64,000 nucleotides of DNA. Source: Dipteronia dyeriana. Its lineage: Eukaryota > Streptophyta > Magnoliopsida > Sapindales > Sapindaceae. Positions 1-11,470 of the stretch are shown in pieces (the first letter of the stretch is position 1; every line of letters starts with the position of its first letter). The position numbers and the translations under genes were made by a program. The notes beneath the pieces were generated by a model. It saw nothing but the letters and a program-made list of their open reading frames with translations, had not been told where the DNA came from and did no database searches. The stretch spans positions 87,847,819 through 87,911,818 of the forward strand of contig CM065295.1 in NCBI GenBank assembly GCA_032871835.1, given 5' to 3'.

Positions 1-370
1 TTTTATTTTGGATTGCATTTTGGACAACAATGTAATTGGACTGATATTTTATTTTATTAACTATGTAATTGGATTGATATTTTGGACAGCTATGTATAAT
101 TGGATTGTAGGTTGGATTATGTGTGAATTGTGATTATATTTTATTTTAGATTGTATTTTGGACAGCTATGTGATTGGACTGATATGTCATATGTTATTCT
201 ATTACAATTATGTATTTGTATTGCATTTTGGACTAATGTCTTACTCTATGTAATTGAAGTTATCTACTTATCTGGATTCAATTTCTGGATAGCTATTTTT
301 AATACTTTTAAATTTTGATTGATTTGAACTGTATTTATATTTGTATTTATGCTTATTATGGACAAATTTT
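1..370. repeat. AT-rich imperfect tandem repeats
   Basis: Degenerate copies of a motif resembling 'ttttggacagctatgtaatt' followed by 'ggattgatatt' recur at irregular spacing. The spacing is uneven and copies are diverged, so this looks like an old minisatellite or the edge of a repeat that continues left of the window. The short open frame inside it (130-318) has low-complexity composition and is not a convincing gene. Confidence 0.45.
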
Positions 371-484
371 GATTATGTAAACAATATTTCAGTTAAATTT
401 GGACTAAAACAATTGTCTAAAGGTCCAACACGATAAGTGAATAGTAGCCGGTAAAAAGTAAAAATGAAATGAAGATTTTTTTTT

Positions 485-690
485 TATAAAAAAAAACAGA
501 AGCCCAATAAACCCAAAACCGAATTGAACCGAACCGAACCGAACCGAGAAAAGGGTGTTCGGTTCAATTCGGTTTTGGGGTTCAATATGGTTCAAACCGA
601 TTCACATATTTAAAAACCGAATTTAATTCGGTTCAATACGGTTTTGGTCAAAACCGAATCGAACAGAACCGCGTCCACCCCTACCTCAGA
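485..690. repeat. AACCG-rich simple repeat, partly inverted
   Basis: Runs of AACCG/CGGTT occur on both strands: 'aaccgaaccg' types at about 515-547, and CGGTT types from about 558 onward. This gives a locally self-complementary block ending in 'gtccacccctac'. Such blocks are commonly found at the ends of dispersed plant repeats. No coding potential is seen; the minus-strand frame here is a low-complexity artefact. Confidence 0.55.
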
Positions 691-1101
691 GTGGATTCAA
701 ATCCTCTGCCTAAAACACTTAAAATATTTCAAAAGAAAAAAAAAAACACTTGAAAATAATACTCGGTATTTAAGGATACTGAGTATAAAAAAAGTAAATA
801 AATAAATATCATCATTATACATGTCAGTATATCCATTGAGGTCATCCAAAATATCAGCTCAACTGATAATCTTAATCCCATTCATCTGATAATGCATCTC
901 TCCTTGGTCAGTTGGTCCTTACATATTAACAGTGAGATATTCAAGTTTTATCATGTACAGAGTAGAATTTTCTTTTCGGTTCTATCAGACAACTAATCTA
1001 TCTGTTGAGTTAATTTGGTGTAAGAGTAATGGCAGTTTAATTGGGAGATGACACATGTGCATATATGTAGAAACTGTAATTCCAAAATGAGTTTACTTTT
1101 A

Positions 1102-1217
1102 CTCACCCTCTTACGTATGGATGACATGTATCTAGAGAGGGGTAAATTTATTCCAAAATATGATAGTTTTAAGGTAAACTTACCCCTCTATTGACACATG
1201 TCATCCATGCAGGAGGC
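1102..1217. repeat. Foldback (inverted repeat, arms about 45 bp)
   Basis: The left arm (about 1102-1150) and right arm (about 1174-1217) are inverted complements with a few mismatches. They share the core 'tggatgacatgt' and 'gaggggtaa' followed by 'ttta'. The loop is about 24 nt. It is the size and shape of a small foldback element or structured RNA. No target-site duplication was identified. The remaining sequence from 690 to 1760 holds nothing else recognisable, apart from a GC-richer patch at about 1545-1735. Confidence 0.5.
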
Positions 1218-1769
1218 TCCCTCCCTTGAAGGAACTAAAGAATTAAATTGCGGTAGATGGAATTAACGACAAATTTATATTTTCAATTTATTTGAATCTG
1301 TAAAGCTTAATTAGCTGCTGCCAAACTAACGGTGTGTTGTCACAAGAGGCATGGTCCCCAATAAGAATGAAAGTGCTATTGTTTGATGTTGTCAGAATTT
1401 GATTTGTATTTTCAAGTGAACCCAATATGAATCAAATAAGAATCAATCGATGTGAAACTTCATGGAGATGTGGGATAACATTTAAAAGTTGAAGATAGTG
1501 TTTGAGGGAGATTTAAAGACCAAAGAAAAATTGAAGAAATGGATTCCGGAAGGAACCGTGGCATTGACGGCGGTGCGGACAAGGCGAATGGACAACGACA
1601 TAGGGCGTGGTTGATTCCAGTGAGTATAGTGTGGTGTAGACAGTGACGGAGATAAATGCACCAACTACTGTATTCTGAATGGTGAACTTCAATGGCTTTA
1701 ACGGTATAGGGCGGGATGACCAATCGCGACCCAAACCGCGGTAGTAACGGATTTTGTCTAAATCAAGAA

Positions 1770-2488
1770 TGTTGTGCGAAAATACTAAAGGTTTTCTTCT
1801 GGAAGTTCTTGTACTTATCGAAAAAGGAAAAAGAGTTTATCTTTATGAAAAATAGGAAAGTCGTGTACTTGTAGGAAAATGATTTATCCTTAATAAGAAG
1901 ACTTGTCATAAATAGGAAATAGTATTTATATGGAACAAGTAATTCTTGTATGTTTAGGAGTAGAATTTTCTTTTTTCTTAATGACTAGTATAAATAGAAC
2001 CTTGTATCTAAGTTATTTTGTGTGGAGTCAAGAAATACCATGTAATATCAGAGAGTGGAGAGAGCTACCCTGGGATTTACGGGAATATCAGTGGATTAAA
2101 TTAGAGATCTGTTGATGATATTCAAGGGAGACCTAGGGGATATTGAGGGTCTTGGTGAGGATCTTGTGAGCGTTGTGAGCTGAGAGTCATGATGTAAAAC
2201 TCGATTGTGAGCTTGGGGACTTGGTAAGGCTATGTGGTTTGGCGTTGTGGTGTGAGAGAGAATACTAGAGTATATGGTTGTAATAATTTACGATATAGTG
2301 AAACGTTCTCTATTGTCCTTACGGCCCGTGGTTTTTTATCCGATTGGGGTTTTCTACGTATATTTTGTGTTGTGGTTGATTTATTTTCTCTTATTTATTT
2401 TTCTGCTATAGACATTATTAATTGCTATAAGTTATTGGCATATATTAAGCATGACGATTCCGCATTTATCGGTTCAAAATTTTCAATA
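1770..2488 (+). mobile_element. Probable solo LTR of a Copia-type retrotransposon
   Basis: The stretch starts TGTTGTGCG and ends near TTTTCAATA. It contains a TATA-like 'tataaatag' near 1991-1999, a G-rich transcribed-leader-like part (about 2030-2240), and a U5-like part with 'cggcccgtggttttt' and 'ggggttttctacgta'. This layout and wording resemble LTRs of plant Copia elements of the Tork/TAR kind as I remember them. No internal domain or primer-binding site follows, so it would be a solo LTR or fragment. No clear 5-bp target duplication was found, so the limits are approximate. Confidence 0.45.
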
Positions 2489-2877
2489 GCTGTCTGTCTA
2501 TAATTCTATATACGCCTCAGTCTCTTTGGCTTATCATCAGGACTCATTTCGGTGTTGTTTTGGAAGTGTTTGCAGTGATTTCTGATAATCATAGCAGAAT
2601 GTATATCTTTCTGTATTGTAATTGCCATAGAATCTTGCATGTAAGAAACAGCTGGAGTACAAATTGGATGCCATATGAAATAAGAGAATGGATAACTACA
2701 GTTGGTAAGCAATTAAACAATTATGTATATAAATAAGAGAGATGAGAGAAAATATAAAATATTTGACAATAAATAGGCAATTTTTTTAAGATAACTTTTT
2801 TAACTCTTGCGGGCTATCAATGTCGTTATGTTACGTGATAACATATTTTATAAACTCTATAACGTACCAGTATCAAT

Positions 2878-2975
2878 AAGGTAGTTCGGTTGGTAGATGG
2901 TTGAATTTAGAGTTTAATTAAATAACTCTTTTAGTTAGTGGTTTAAATCCTATAAATAATAAAAATATTAAAATA
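2878..2975 (+). mobile_element. tRNA-derived SINE head (fragment)
   Basis: An internal Pol III promoter pattern is visible: box A-like TAGTTCGGTTGG (2882-2893, about 10 of 12 to consensus) and box B-like GGTTTAAATCC (2940-2950, 9 of 11, with the two differences in the C and G of the consensus CG). The spacing is tRNA-like and an A-rich tail follows. The cloverleaf is too decayed to be a tRNA gene. The flanks 2510-2877 and 2976-3510 are AT-rich with nothing recognisable. Confidence 0.55.
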
Positions 2976-3548
2976 TAAATACATTGTTCTATATTAATAA
3001 ATATTATAATTAAATAAAAATATACAAGCAATCAACCAGTCAAATGTATTAGATGCGAAAAGGTGACCCATTGTGTTCCCAAATATGCCGTTGATGTGAA
3101 AAATAGATTTACAATGAATATCCAATGAAAATTAACTCTAATAATATATACTTAATCAAAGTAAACGTAGAGAAATGAATGTAATGAGAAAATATATATG
3201 TTTGAAACTAAAATAAAATACTTAAAATATAATTTTGATATTTTAAAGGATGTAGGGAGTAAAATTAATAATTTTAAATTTTTAATACATATGTAGGATG
3301 GTATTTGGTGGGTGGCTCTCTATTCTCTTATATATAATAACAATTTGAAAAACTTAAAATTAAGTTAGACATTAAGATAAAACATAAATATACCTAAATA
3401 TACCGTATTAAAGTATATCAGAGTTTGAGATTGGGAAAATCTATTCCAACCCGATTTTAGCATTAAAGTAGTCCACGTGTATCAGGTTATTAGACTTAAC
3501 CAAACCGAACTGGTTACTTATTGACAATGCTAATTAGAAGAGAACCAG

Positions 3549-3589
3549 ATCCCACATCGTCCAGTTGTAACAACAAAGCTCTCTTTATA
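3549..3589 (+). promoter_or_regulatory. U6 promoter: USE plus TATA box (Pol III type)
   Basis: The upstream sequence element ATCCCACATCG (3549-3559) is a perfect match to the plant consensus RTCCCACATCG. The TATA element TTTATA lies at 3584-3589, 24 nt after it. That USE-to-TATA spacing is the short one that specifies Pol III rather than Pol II in plant snRNA genes. The TATA element sits 31 nt before the RNA start. Confidence 0.93.
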
Positions 3590-3614
3590 AGGAACCACGC
3601 ACCAACCCTCTGTT

Positions 3615-3634
3615 GTCTCTTAGGAGACATCCGA

Positions 3635-3666
<32 letters not shown>

Positions 3667-3716
3667 GGCCCCTGCGCAAGGATGACACGCACAAATCGAG
3701 AAATGGTCCAAATTTT
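3615..3716 (+). ncRNA. U6: U6 spliceosomal snRNA
   Basis: This is the RNA at the catalytic core of the spliceosome. It pairs with U4, then with U2 and the 5' splice site. The sequence is nearly that of other plant U6 genes: the 5' hairpin (GTCTC-TTAG-GAGAC, with the stem preserved), the central ACAGAGA box within 'gatacagagaagattagc', the AGC triad region, the 'cgcaaggatgacacgca' segment and the 3' end 'aaatggtccaaa' running into a T7 terminator. Length (about 102 nt), promoter spacing and terminator all agree with a functional Pol III gene. A decayed second copy lies about 1.7 kb downstream. Confidence 0.95.
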
Positions 3717-4579
3717 TTTGGGTTTGAATCTCTCGCTCCCTTGCGTTCTCTGTGATTCGGTTTGATTTCTCACTGGCATCTCTGTTATTCTCTTATCTCC
3801 TTTAATCTTCTGCTGTTGATTTTCCTTTTTGCACTTGGTTCTTTTTTTTTTTGGAAAGATTTTGTACTAGGGTTTTGGCACTCATTCTGTTGTGTAACTG
3901 TGTCAAGACGAATTTTAAAGTGGTTTTTAGGTTGAATTAGCTCTGTGATTTTGATGTTATAGCGTTTTCTAAACAATCCATTTATTACTGTAGAAATATG
4001 GAATAATCTAGTTTAAAATCAAGTATATATCTCTGATTCTTGAAGCAATTTGGTTGTATCAGTTATATGCAGAGATTTATAGGCATGTCAACTCCTTTAG
4101 AAACTATTTTGAAGCTCATAGAAATCCTTTGCCTGAGATGCTCATATCTCAAAGTTCATTGAAATTGGTATTATAAAACATTAATTGGTATACATTATGC
4201 AGTTATAGATATGCATAATTTCAGTGGATACAACAAAATACCCAAATCCACCAAGTCCATGTGTGTCTCCATGATAACAATGCTGTGAAACAAAGCCAAA
4301 AGAGAGTAGAGTTGATTGTTTCTACTTCTATTGCAATTTGCTACAACTCACACTGTTGTCTAACTTTCAGATTAAGAATTAGTTAAACACAAACTTACTA
4401 CTCCCGCTTAGATTTTAAAACATGTGGTTGACTGCTTACTCTTTTCATAGTCAGCCAAATATGTGGTTTGAACTTTTTTGCATTTGGCAGAGGTCATCTA
4501 GCATTACTTCTATTAAAGAAACTAATGTTAGACATTAGAAGATGCTAAGGTCCTAAGGATTGTCAAAGACATCTTATTG

Positions 4580-5250
4580 AACTGTGCTTATATATATATA
4601 TAGAAAACGACACAAGAATGAAGATGCTATTCCGTTACAAGGTATACTTGATTTCCAGGAATACTTTCTCAGGTAGCGGAATGCATACAGCACATGATTG
4701 TTCCTCTTTGAATGGTGCTACCGTGCTAGTGTACCATCTAAGTCACTCACCAAAAATACCAGCAATGGAGGCACTTTCGTTATGATTTATGAATCACAAT
4801 TATAGATATAGTGTAGAAGCTGCTAAACATGATAAGGGTAAATTTGAAGAACCCATTTTCTTATAGGATGCTGTATTTAAAAAAATAAAAATAAAAATAT
4901 CAGAAAACATATAAGAAAAGCTCTGGAAAATTGCTCATACTCATTTAGTATATGTGTAAAGCTTAAAATGTACTCTAAGCAGTAGAGCCTATTTATATGT
5001 TGGATAGATTCATTTGTCTGTAATTTGGCCTTACACTGATTACTAGCTTATTGATTAGTATCTCAACTGAGGGCACTAAGCTTGAGTGCTTGACAGTCTA
5101 ATATATTATTTGCTTCTAAGTGCAATTAATCACCGTAGTTTCCTTCTTATTTTATTTTTTTTGCAGCTGCTGCTTTATGTGCACATCTTTCTTGAGTTTT
5201 AATTGTTATTTGATGCGAGAAAGGCTACAAATGCTTCGCCTTCAGACTAA
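4580..5250. other. Spacer between the two U6 copies, no gene seen
   Basis: AT-rich sequence with a short (TA)n at about 4591-4603. No coding frame of note, no RNA gene and no clear repeat boundary were recognised. The stretch 3720-4170 just before it is homologous to the 3' flank of the second U6 copy. Confidence 0.4.
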
Positions 5251-5283
5251 CAAAACTGGTTAAACTACTTAGGAGTGAACCGA

Positions 5284-5369
5284 ATACCACATCGTCCAGT
5301 TATAAATGTAACTCTTTCTTTACAAGCAACCACGCAGCAATTCTATATTGTCCCTTAGGAGACATCTGA

Positions 5370-5401
<32 letters not shown>

Positions 5402-5446
5402 GGCCACTGGGCAAGGATGATACGGACAAATCGAGAAATGGTCCAA
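5284..5446 (+). pseudogene. Decayed U6 snRNA copy
   Basis: A second U6 sequence starts at about 5350 with the same promoter geometry as the first. The USE is ATACCACATCG (5284-5294, one mismatch) and the TATA-like element is TTTACAA (5319-5325, T-to-C), with 24 nt between them. The body keeps 'gatacagagaagattagcatgg' features but has changes in the conserved 'cccctgcgcaaggatgacacgcac' part (ccactgggcaaggatgatacggac). The 5' stem has a mismatch, and the T-run terminator is replaced by a run of A. Promoter, body and terminator have all degraded, so it is most likely silent. Its 3' flank (about 5540-5860) matches 3' flank sequence of copy 1, so a whole segment was duplicated. Confidence 0.85.
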
Positions 5447-5859
5447 AAAAAATTTCCATCTTCACAGGTTCGATTTCTGACTTGTTTCTCTTTCAATCTT
5501 CTGCAGTTCATGACCATAGTTCTCATTGAATCATATTTGAATATTTCATCTGTTGTATTTGTGTTATGAGTTAAGACTGGAATTTTAAAGTGGATTTTGT
5601 ATTGATTTAACTTACAAATTGTTGATGCTTATTAGTAGAAAAAACAAAACTGTAGAAATACAGAATAATTTTGTCTAAAATCAATGATGTCTCTCTGATT
5701 CTCCAGCAACTGGATTGTATACAATATATGTAGATTCTAAGATTCATAGGCATGTCCCAACTCCTTTAGAAACTATTTTGAAGCTCATGGAACTCCTTTA
5801 CCTGAAAATCTTAGATGCTAATAGCTCCTCTAGTTCATTAAATGATCACTATATAGGTT

Positions 5860-7270
5860 GCATCAAGAAGTTGATGATGATCAAACAGGTTCCCGCAAAT
5901 TGTTGGCTAATGAAGTGGTGAGCTGTGCACTTGTGCTCCAGTCATGTTCCCTCCCTCCTGATATAGGACTGTGAAACCCCTAATCTATTACACAGGTTTA
6001 TTGTTGGATTAAACATTTTATGCGTGTACATGTGTCGTACATCTACACACATGTACGCGCATATATACTATAGCTTTGTTTTACCACTTGTTTTCTAAAT
6101 AGAGATATAATGTGTATCATGGTTTTCAATTTGCCATTGCAAATATTTTTTTGGCAATTGATGTGAGAAGAACAGTTTATTTAGAACTTTTGTATTTCTA
6201 CATGAACATATCTAATCAGTTGATTAATAGATTCACGAGTAAAGCTAAGCAGCGAGGAGAAAAGCTATATTTGATGGATACATGGAGCTCATAGGGATTG
6301 GTTTTCGGTCAATTTGTAGGTAAACCTATCATTGTATGGACAGTTGCAAATAAATTGAAGCAGTGGTTTCAGCATGCGCAATAGTGACTGGTAGTTGGGT
6401 GCTGCTCTCCCTTCTTTTTTCGAAAAACATTACAATAATCCGGAATTTGGAGGAGGGTGATAGACTCAAGTTATGCATAAATGCGCAATACATGTGTAAT
6501 TATATATAACCTCAAGGAAGTGTTTGTGCAATTTCCCCTAAAAAAAGGTTTAAAATAAAGACATTAAATAATGCTTGTAATTTGTAAATGACCCAATGAA
6601 AACGGCAACTGATATTATTGACTCGAACCCTTCAAGCGATATTACCGACCACAACCAATTTTTTATAAAATTTGCCGACCACAATACAAAAATCTTATTT
6701 ATTCTCTGTATTTGACATCACGGCATTTCTCTTCTCAAGTGGACAATAACAGCACATAAATGGAGAATAATATTCCTCGATTATTTTATTTCGAAGGCAT
6801 ATATTCACTGAAATATCAGACCACTCTAGATGTTATTACAGATATTCAAGTAAAAACCAAAAAACTTACTGACATTTATTTGATGCGATCAATGCCTGCT
6901 ATGCTCCACTCTCCTATTATTTGCTTCACTTTCTGGAATCAAATGCAATGTCTGCTCCACTTTCTTGATTTAAATGAACATATTATTATTAACATTTTTA
7001 AGCATACTAATTAGAAATTGAAACTCAAAACATTTCTATCCATGTGCTTGAACAGAGCAGGTCACAGGTTACAGGAACAGCTTCTATAATCTGTCCCTCT
7101 TCTCTTTTTTTCCTTCTCTTTTTCTAAGATCACTGCTAAACCCCAGAAAACATTGAAGGAAAATAACATAGAAGTTGGAACTTAGAAGTTCTCATTCAAA
7201 CATATATATGATGGTGCAATTGTTTTTTTCTTTTCTTTTTCATAGCTATATTCATTATAAATATTTGAAA
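5860..7270. other. Intergenic, no gene seen
   Basis: AT-rich sequence between the decayed U6 copy and the DUF7054-family gene. Short open frames here (6112-6294, 6760-7014) have no recognisable domain and no codon signature of a gene. The part nearest 7270-7453 is probably the 3' untranslated region of the minus-strand gene. Confidence 0.4.
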
Positions 7271-7453
7271 ATCAGATTAAGAATTCATGGACCAACATAC
7301 ATTTTTGAATGAAATGCAGATACAATTTTGTACAACAGTACAAGTATAAAAGATATACAGGTAACAATGAAATGGAGATAGCTGTTATAGAAAAGTAACA
7401 TATAGAGGGAAAAAAAATGTATATGTTACTCTTAACAATGGAAGGGTGCTTGA

Positions 7454-8562
7454 TCATTGCATACAGATCACGACCCTCCATAGCTTCCTCAGTCTTCTTG
7501 TTATTTTGCCAATTTTCCGTGCAACAAAAGTTGGGAGTAAGAATGCAGGAGGTGGAATTGGTGGAGGAGAGTTTGCTCTCGCACCAACAACGATTTGTGA
7601 AGACAATGGTCCATTGCTGCTGCTACTTCTTCGAAGATAGAAGCTTCTGCTACCAACATCTCCCATTAATTCTGATTTCTGTATACCTATTCACCCATAA
7701 CATAATTCATGTCAAGAGACTAGACAGTTCAATGTAAATAGAACCTCCTACGCAATTTTTCTCTGAGGACTCCATGACCCATTATGCAACTATATATCAA
7801 TTTTCATTTCTAATTGCTAAGATAGAAAAGACAGAAATCTCCGAGTCAGAGACATACATTGGAGGCTGAAATAAGAGTGATGCAACTCCAACGATGAAGC
7901 AGTGTCTCTGTCAATCTTAGGGGTGCGACCTTGTTCATTGTACTTGGCTACAACAAGTTTGATGGTTTCATCAACATTTGATCCCAATTTCACCATGGCC
8001 CTTATCGGACCTGGACTCCCTTCAACTGTCACATTTACCACCACTTTTGCATCCTTTCTACTTCCCTGCACACCCACTATTTCACCATTAATAGTCCCAA
8101 ATTCAACACACTTCAACTGGGTTGGTTAAAGACACTAAATTTTCTTATTTGCAAATTCAACAGATCAAACCAAAATATATTATATATATTTGATATGAAA
8201 ATTTGAGCATGTACCTCAAGAGTAGTTTGTGGAGAAAAAGACATCAAAGAAGGAGACGAAGCAAAAATTTCGGTACAAGCGAGTGGACTATAGAGAGCTC
8301 CTGCTCCTTCTCCATACCCAAAACTCATTCTCTTAAGATCATCTCCGTCACCGTCACCGCCAGTGTCACTGCAACTACCCCAAAGACTAGGCTCTGAAGC
8401 GGATCGGTTTAGTATTTTGACAGGCTTGGATTGCTTTGACGATCGGTTTCGGGGCGACGGCGACGGTGACGGCGACGGGTGGTGGGACTGGTGGGGAGGG
8501 AGTCCTGATCCTTTTCGTGCGGCGTTGGTCTGGACCCGTCGCCGTAGATTCCTTTCTGACAT
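7454..8562 (-). CDS. At4g22758-like protein (DUF7054), 3 exons
   Basis: Spliced minus-strand gene: exons 8562-8215, 8116-7858 and 7686-7454 (348, 259 and 233 nt). The introns are 8214-8117 and 7857-7687, both GT-AG, and the second splits a Cys codon. Together they give 279 residues, near the length of the Arabidopsis At4g22758 product. Exon 1 is Arg/Ser/Pro-rich and disordered, starting [10 protein letters not shown], with a Ser-Pro repeat near residues 29-36. Exon 2 holds the conserved DUF7054 core (valine-rich '[19 protein letters not shown]', then '[11 protein letters not shown]'). Exon 3 continues it ('[12 protein letters not shown]') and ends in a Pro-rich and basic tail. The molecular function of this family is unknown to me. 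The exon 3 start was chosen because it keeps the frame and restores the conserved reading FSLQC-x-x-KSEL-x-GDVG. The ORFs on the other strand are shadows. Confidence 0.88.
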
Positions 8563-8846
8563 GTGATGACTGATGATGGGGAGAGTTGTAGTTTATGTGT
8601 TTGTTACTTTGGGTTTCCTTGCGAAGAAGAGAACGAGTTTTGAGTTTGGTGATCGATTTGGAAGTTGGAAAGGTAGTTGCTTCTTTTTCTGTTGTCTTGC
8701 GTGAAAGTTTGGGATGTTCCTACAAAGTAACCGCTATTGGACTCCACCCTGCTTTTTAGGCACACATTGCAATGGAGCACCCTTTAGTTTTTTCAAACTA
8801 TAACTATATTGCACTTTGGACTAAATTATTGGTTAATACCCTTGAC

Positions 8847-9410
8847 CAGGGCGGATCATGGCAGAAGCCAGCAGTGGCCATGGCTCCCCAAGTTTTTTTT
8901 TTTTAAGTTATTATTTTATTATTATATCTATATACACTTTCTCTGCTCTATTCACTTTATATTATTTTTTTAATAAATTTTTTTATAAAAATATTAAATA
9001 TTAATAAAATTTATCTTATCTTTTTTTTATAAATAAAATGGTTACTTTTACTCACATCCTCACTTCTTCTTACATAAACAATTTTTAAAGTTCATCATAA
9101 TTTCTTTGTTACCTTCGTAATTTTGACCCATTCTATTATATACATGCTTTTATACACATTTAATTAAAAGTATAGTGATGCTCTAAAGATATTTTAGTTT
9201 TTAGAGTATTTTCCCAAATATAAAGAAGTCGAAGACGAATGCACTCTCATAAAGTTTTTTTTCAAATATGTACGTTTTTACTCTTTTTAGTTTAATATAC
9301 GTATGAGAAATTGCCAGTTTGATTGTTTATGTTATCATCATGAATACCGTAGAAAAATTTTCTAGATACATTTTGGCCCTCCCAATATCAAACTTCTAAT
9401 TCCGCCCCTG
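8847..9410. mobile_element. Non-autonomous hAT element (564 bp)
   Basis: The ends are inverted complements, CAGGGCGGA at 8847 and TCCGCCCCTG ending at 9410. They start with the CAGGG typical of hAT transposons. Flanking 8-bp direct repeats, cccttgac (8839-8846) and tccttgac (9411-9418), match at 7 of 8, the duplication length expected of hAT. The interior is AT-rich with no transposase. It lies just upstream of the DUF7054-family gene, so it could affect that promoter. Confidence 0.85.
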
Positions 9411-9419
9411 TCCTTGACC

Positions 9420-10962
9420 GTTAGAGTTGAATGAAATATTTGTTGAAGGGTATTGAGGTCTTTTCACCGTTAAATAAACTAAGGTAACAAAATTAAACAC
9501 TATAAATCTCCCTCTTCAGTCTCTAATAAATAACAACATCCAAGAATTCCACTTCACTCAAAATTCCAAAACAAACATCATCATCATCGTCTTCTTCTTT
9601 TACGGCCATAAACTATATAAAAAAAAATCAAGCAAAATATTATGAAAAAAATAGCAGACCATTCATATCTCTATTAAGGGATGGAGATCACTTATATCCT
9701 TTATAAGGATGGAATCGGGTCTAGCAATAATATAATTACATTGTTGTTAATGGAGTAAAAACTAGGCATCTGATTTTAATCCAAAGGTCTAAAAAAAATC
9801 AAATGTTTGATAAATAAAAATAAATAATTAAACTATTAACAGTATAGTTACTTTATTGTAGTTAAACCCGGATCTCTATTAAGGAATATCAACTACTTGA
9901 GTATTTGTATTAATTTTTTTAATATTTAAAATAATTATAATAATGAATAAAATAAGTTGGTTAGGGGTAATTTGCACATTTAATAATATTTGATCAGCTT
10001 CTCGTTAATTTTATCGATCAATTGTTTTGTCAATGGTACTAATTTGTAAGTTAGGGAATAATATGGTCTAGTTGCAATTTAAGCAAAGGTGAAGATACTC
10101 CATTGTAATTTGCTATTTCTTTTATTTATTATATATATATATATATATTTAATTTGTCTAGGAAGCTTCCCGCCCATTGATTACACATTATAATTGGTTA
10201 TTATAAGTCAAATAATTTTGGAAATGGGTTCATGACAATTTGTCAGGTGGAGCCATCCCGCGTCACCTACAACCGTCAAAAGTGTGCATCCGTGTATATT
10301 AGCCCCCCAGCCAATAAAAGTTTGACAAAAATTATTTATATGTTTAATTGCAATCAAGTCCCTCATTTTATTAACAATGTAGATTTATTCCATTTATTTT
10401 TTATCCAAGACAAAATCAACCTCTTTTAGTAATTTCATTTCTTATAATTTCATACACTATTTCTTAATCTAGTCCATTTATGCGTTCAGCTATTGTATTA
10501 ATGGGTGAATTTTTAATCATTGGATTTAAATCAATTGAAAATTAAAAAAAAAATAAAACTAAAAAAAAATCATATACTCTCGTAATTACCATGTAACTCT
10601 CGTAATTACCATGTAACTATACATGAATTGTATAGTGCTAAAACCGTACGTGTATATATATATATGTGTGTGTATTTGTTATTATGTATTCATTAAAACA
10701 AATTAAGACTTTCTATACTATTTCATTATACAATATCCATATTGTTTTAAATATTTTATATGAATTATATATTTATTAATTAGGAAATATTGAAAGATAT
10801 ATTGCGTAAGTGCAACAAAATGAAAAATCATTTTCTCCCAAATTCTTTGATTATGTATATTGAAACGAAAAGCATAAAGAATTTTAAATAAATATGATTA
10901 TAGATGACTTTTGAGATACAAAATATAGTCAATTTTCATTTTGATTTTCAAAATTATTGTCA

Positions 10963-10994
<32 letters not shown>

Positions 10995-11120
10995 TTGTAT
11001 CATTACTTTAAAAACTAAAAAGTATTAATTTTGATATATTAATATATTTTTCTTATATGACCTTTAATATTAGTTTTTGTCTTGACCTTCAAAACTAAAA
11101 TTTTGGCTTCGTCCTTATAT
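9420..11120. other. AT-rich intergenic with microsatellites
   Basis: No gene seen. It holds a (TA)n run at about 10130-10148, a (TTA)n run at about 10968-10995, and a perfect 20-bp tandem doublet of 'ctctcgtaattaccatgtaa' (about 10576-10616). Confidence 0.5.
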
Positions 11121-11435
11121 ATATAACAATAAACCTATGTCCAAACGATCTACTTACATCCATTTAATCGCTAATTAAGTATGGTTTTATATACAACATT
11201 AATATGAAGTAATACAAGTACTACTATACATGCCAAGAGTTCAAACTCTTAACGCATATATCATCTAATCTCGAACATAATCTCTCATCTATAATTTGAT
11301 AGGTTTCAGTAGATTTTTGATCCATTTAAGATGAAGTTTTAATCATTTAAGATGAGTAATGTGTATTGATACGGTGAAACTTAGGTGAATGTCACACATT
11401 ATCTGTGCAACTATTCGGGAATAACAACATTATTG

Positions 11436-11470
<35 letters not shown>

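Noticed and set aside
2882..2950. A tRNA gene
   Set aside because: Box A and B outlines exist, but no acceptor, D or anticodon stems can be drawn; SINE head preferred.
5350..5446. Second functional U6 gene
   Set aside because: USE, TATA, 5' stem, conserved body and terminator are all altered, so a decayed copy is more likely.
7454..7666. A separate 70-residue protein starting at 7666
   Set aside because: It is the third exon of the DUF7054-family gene; upstream splicing keeps frame and length.
8203..8566. Plus-strand open frames over exon 1 of the DUF7054-family gene
   Set aside because: They are antisense shadows of the Arg/Ser/Pro-rich coding exon.
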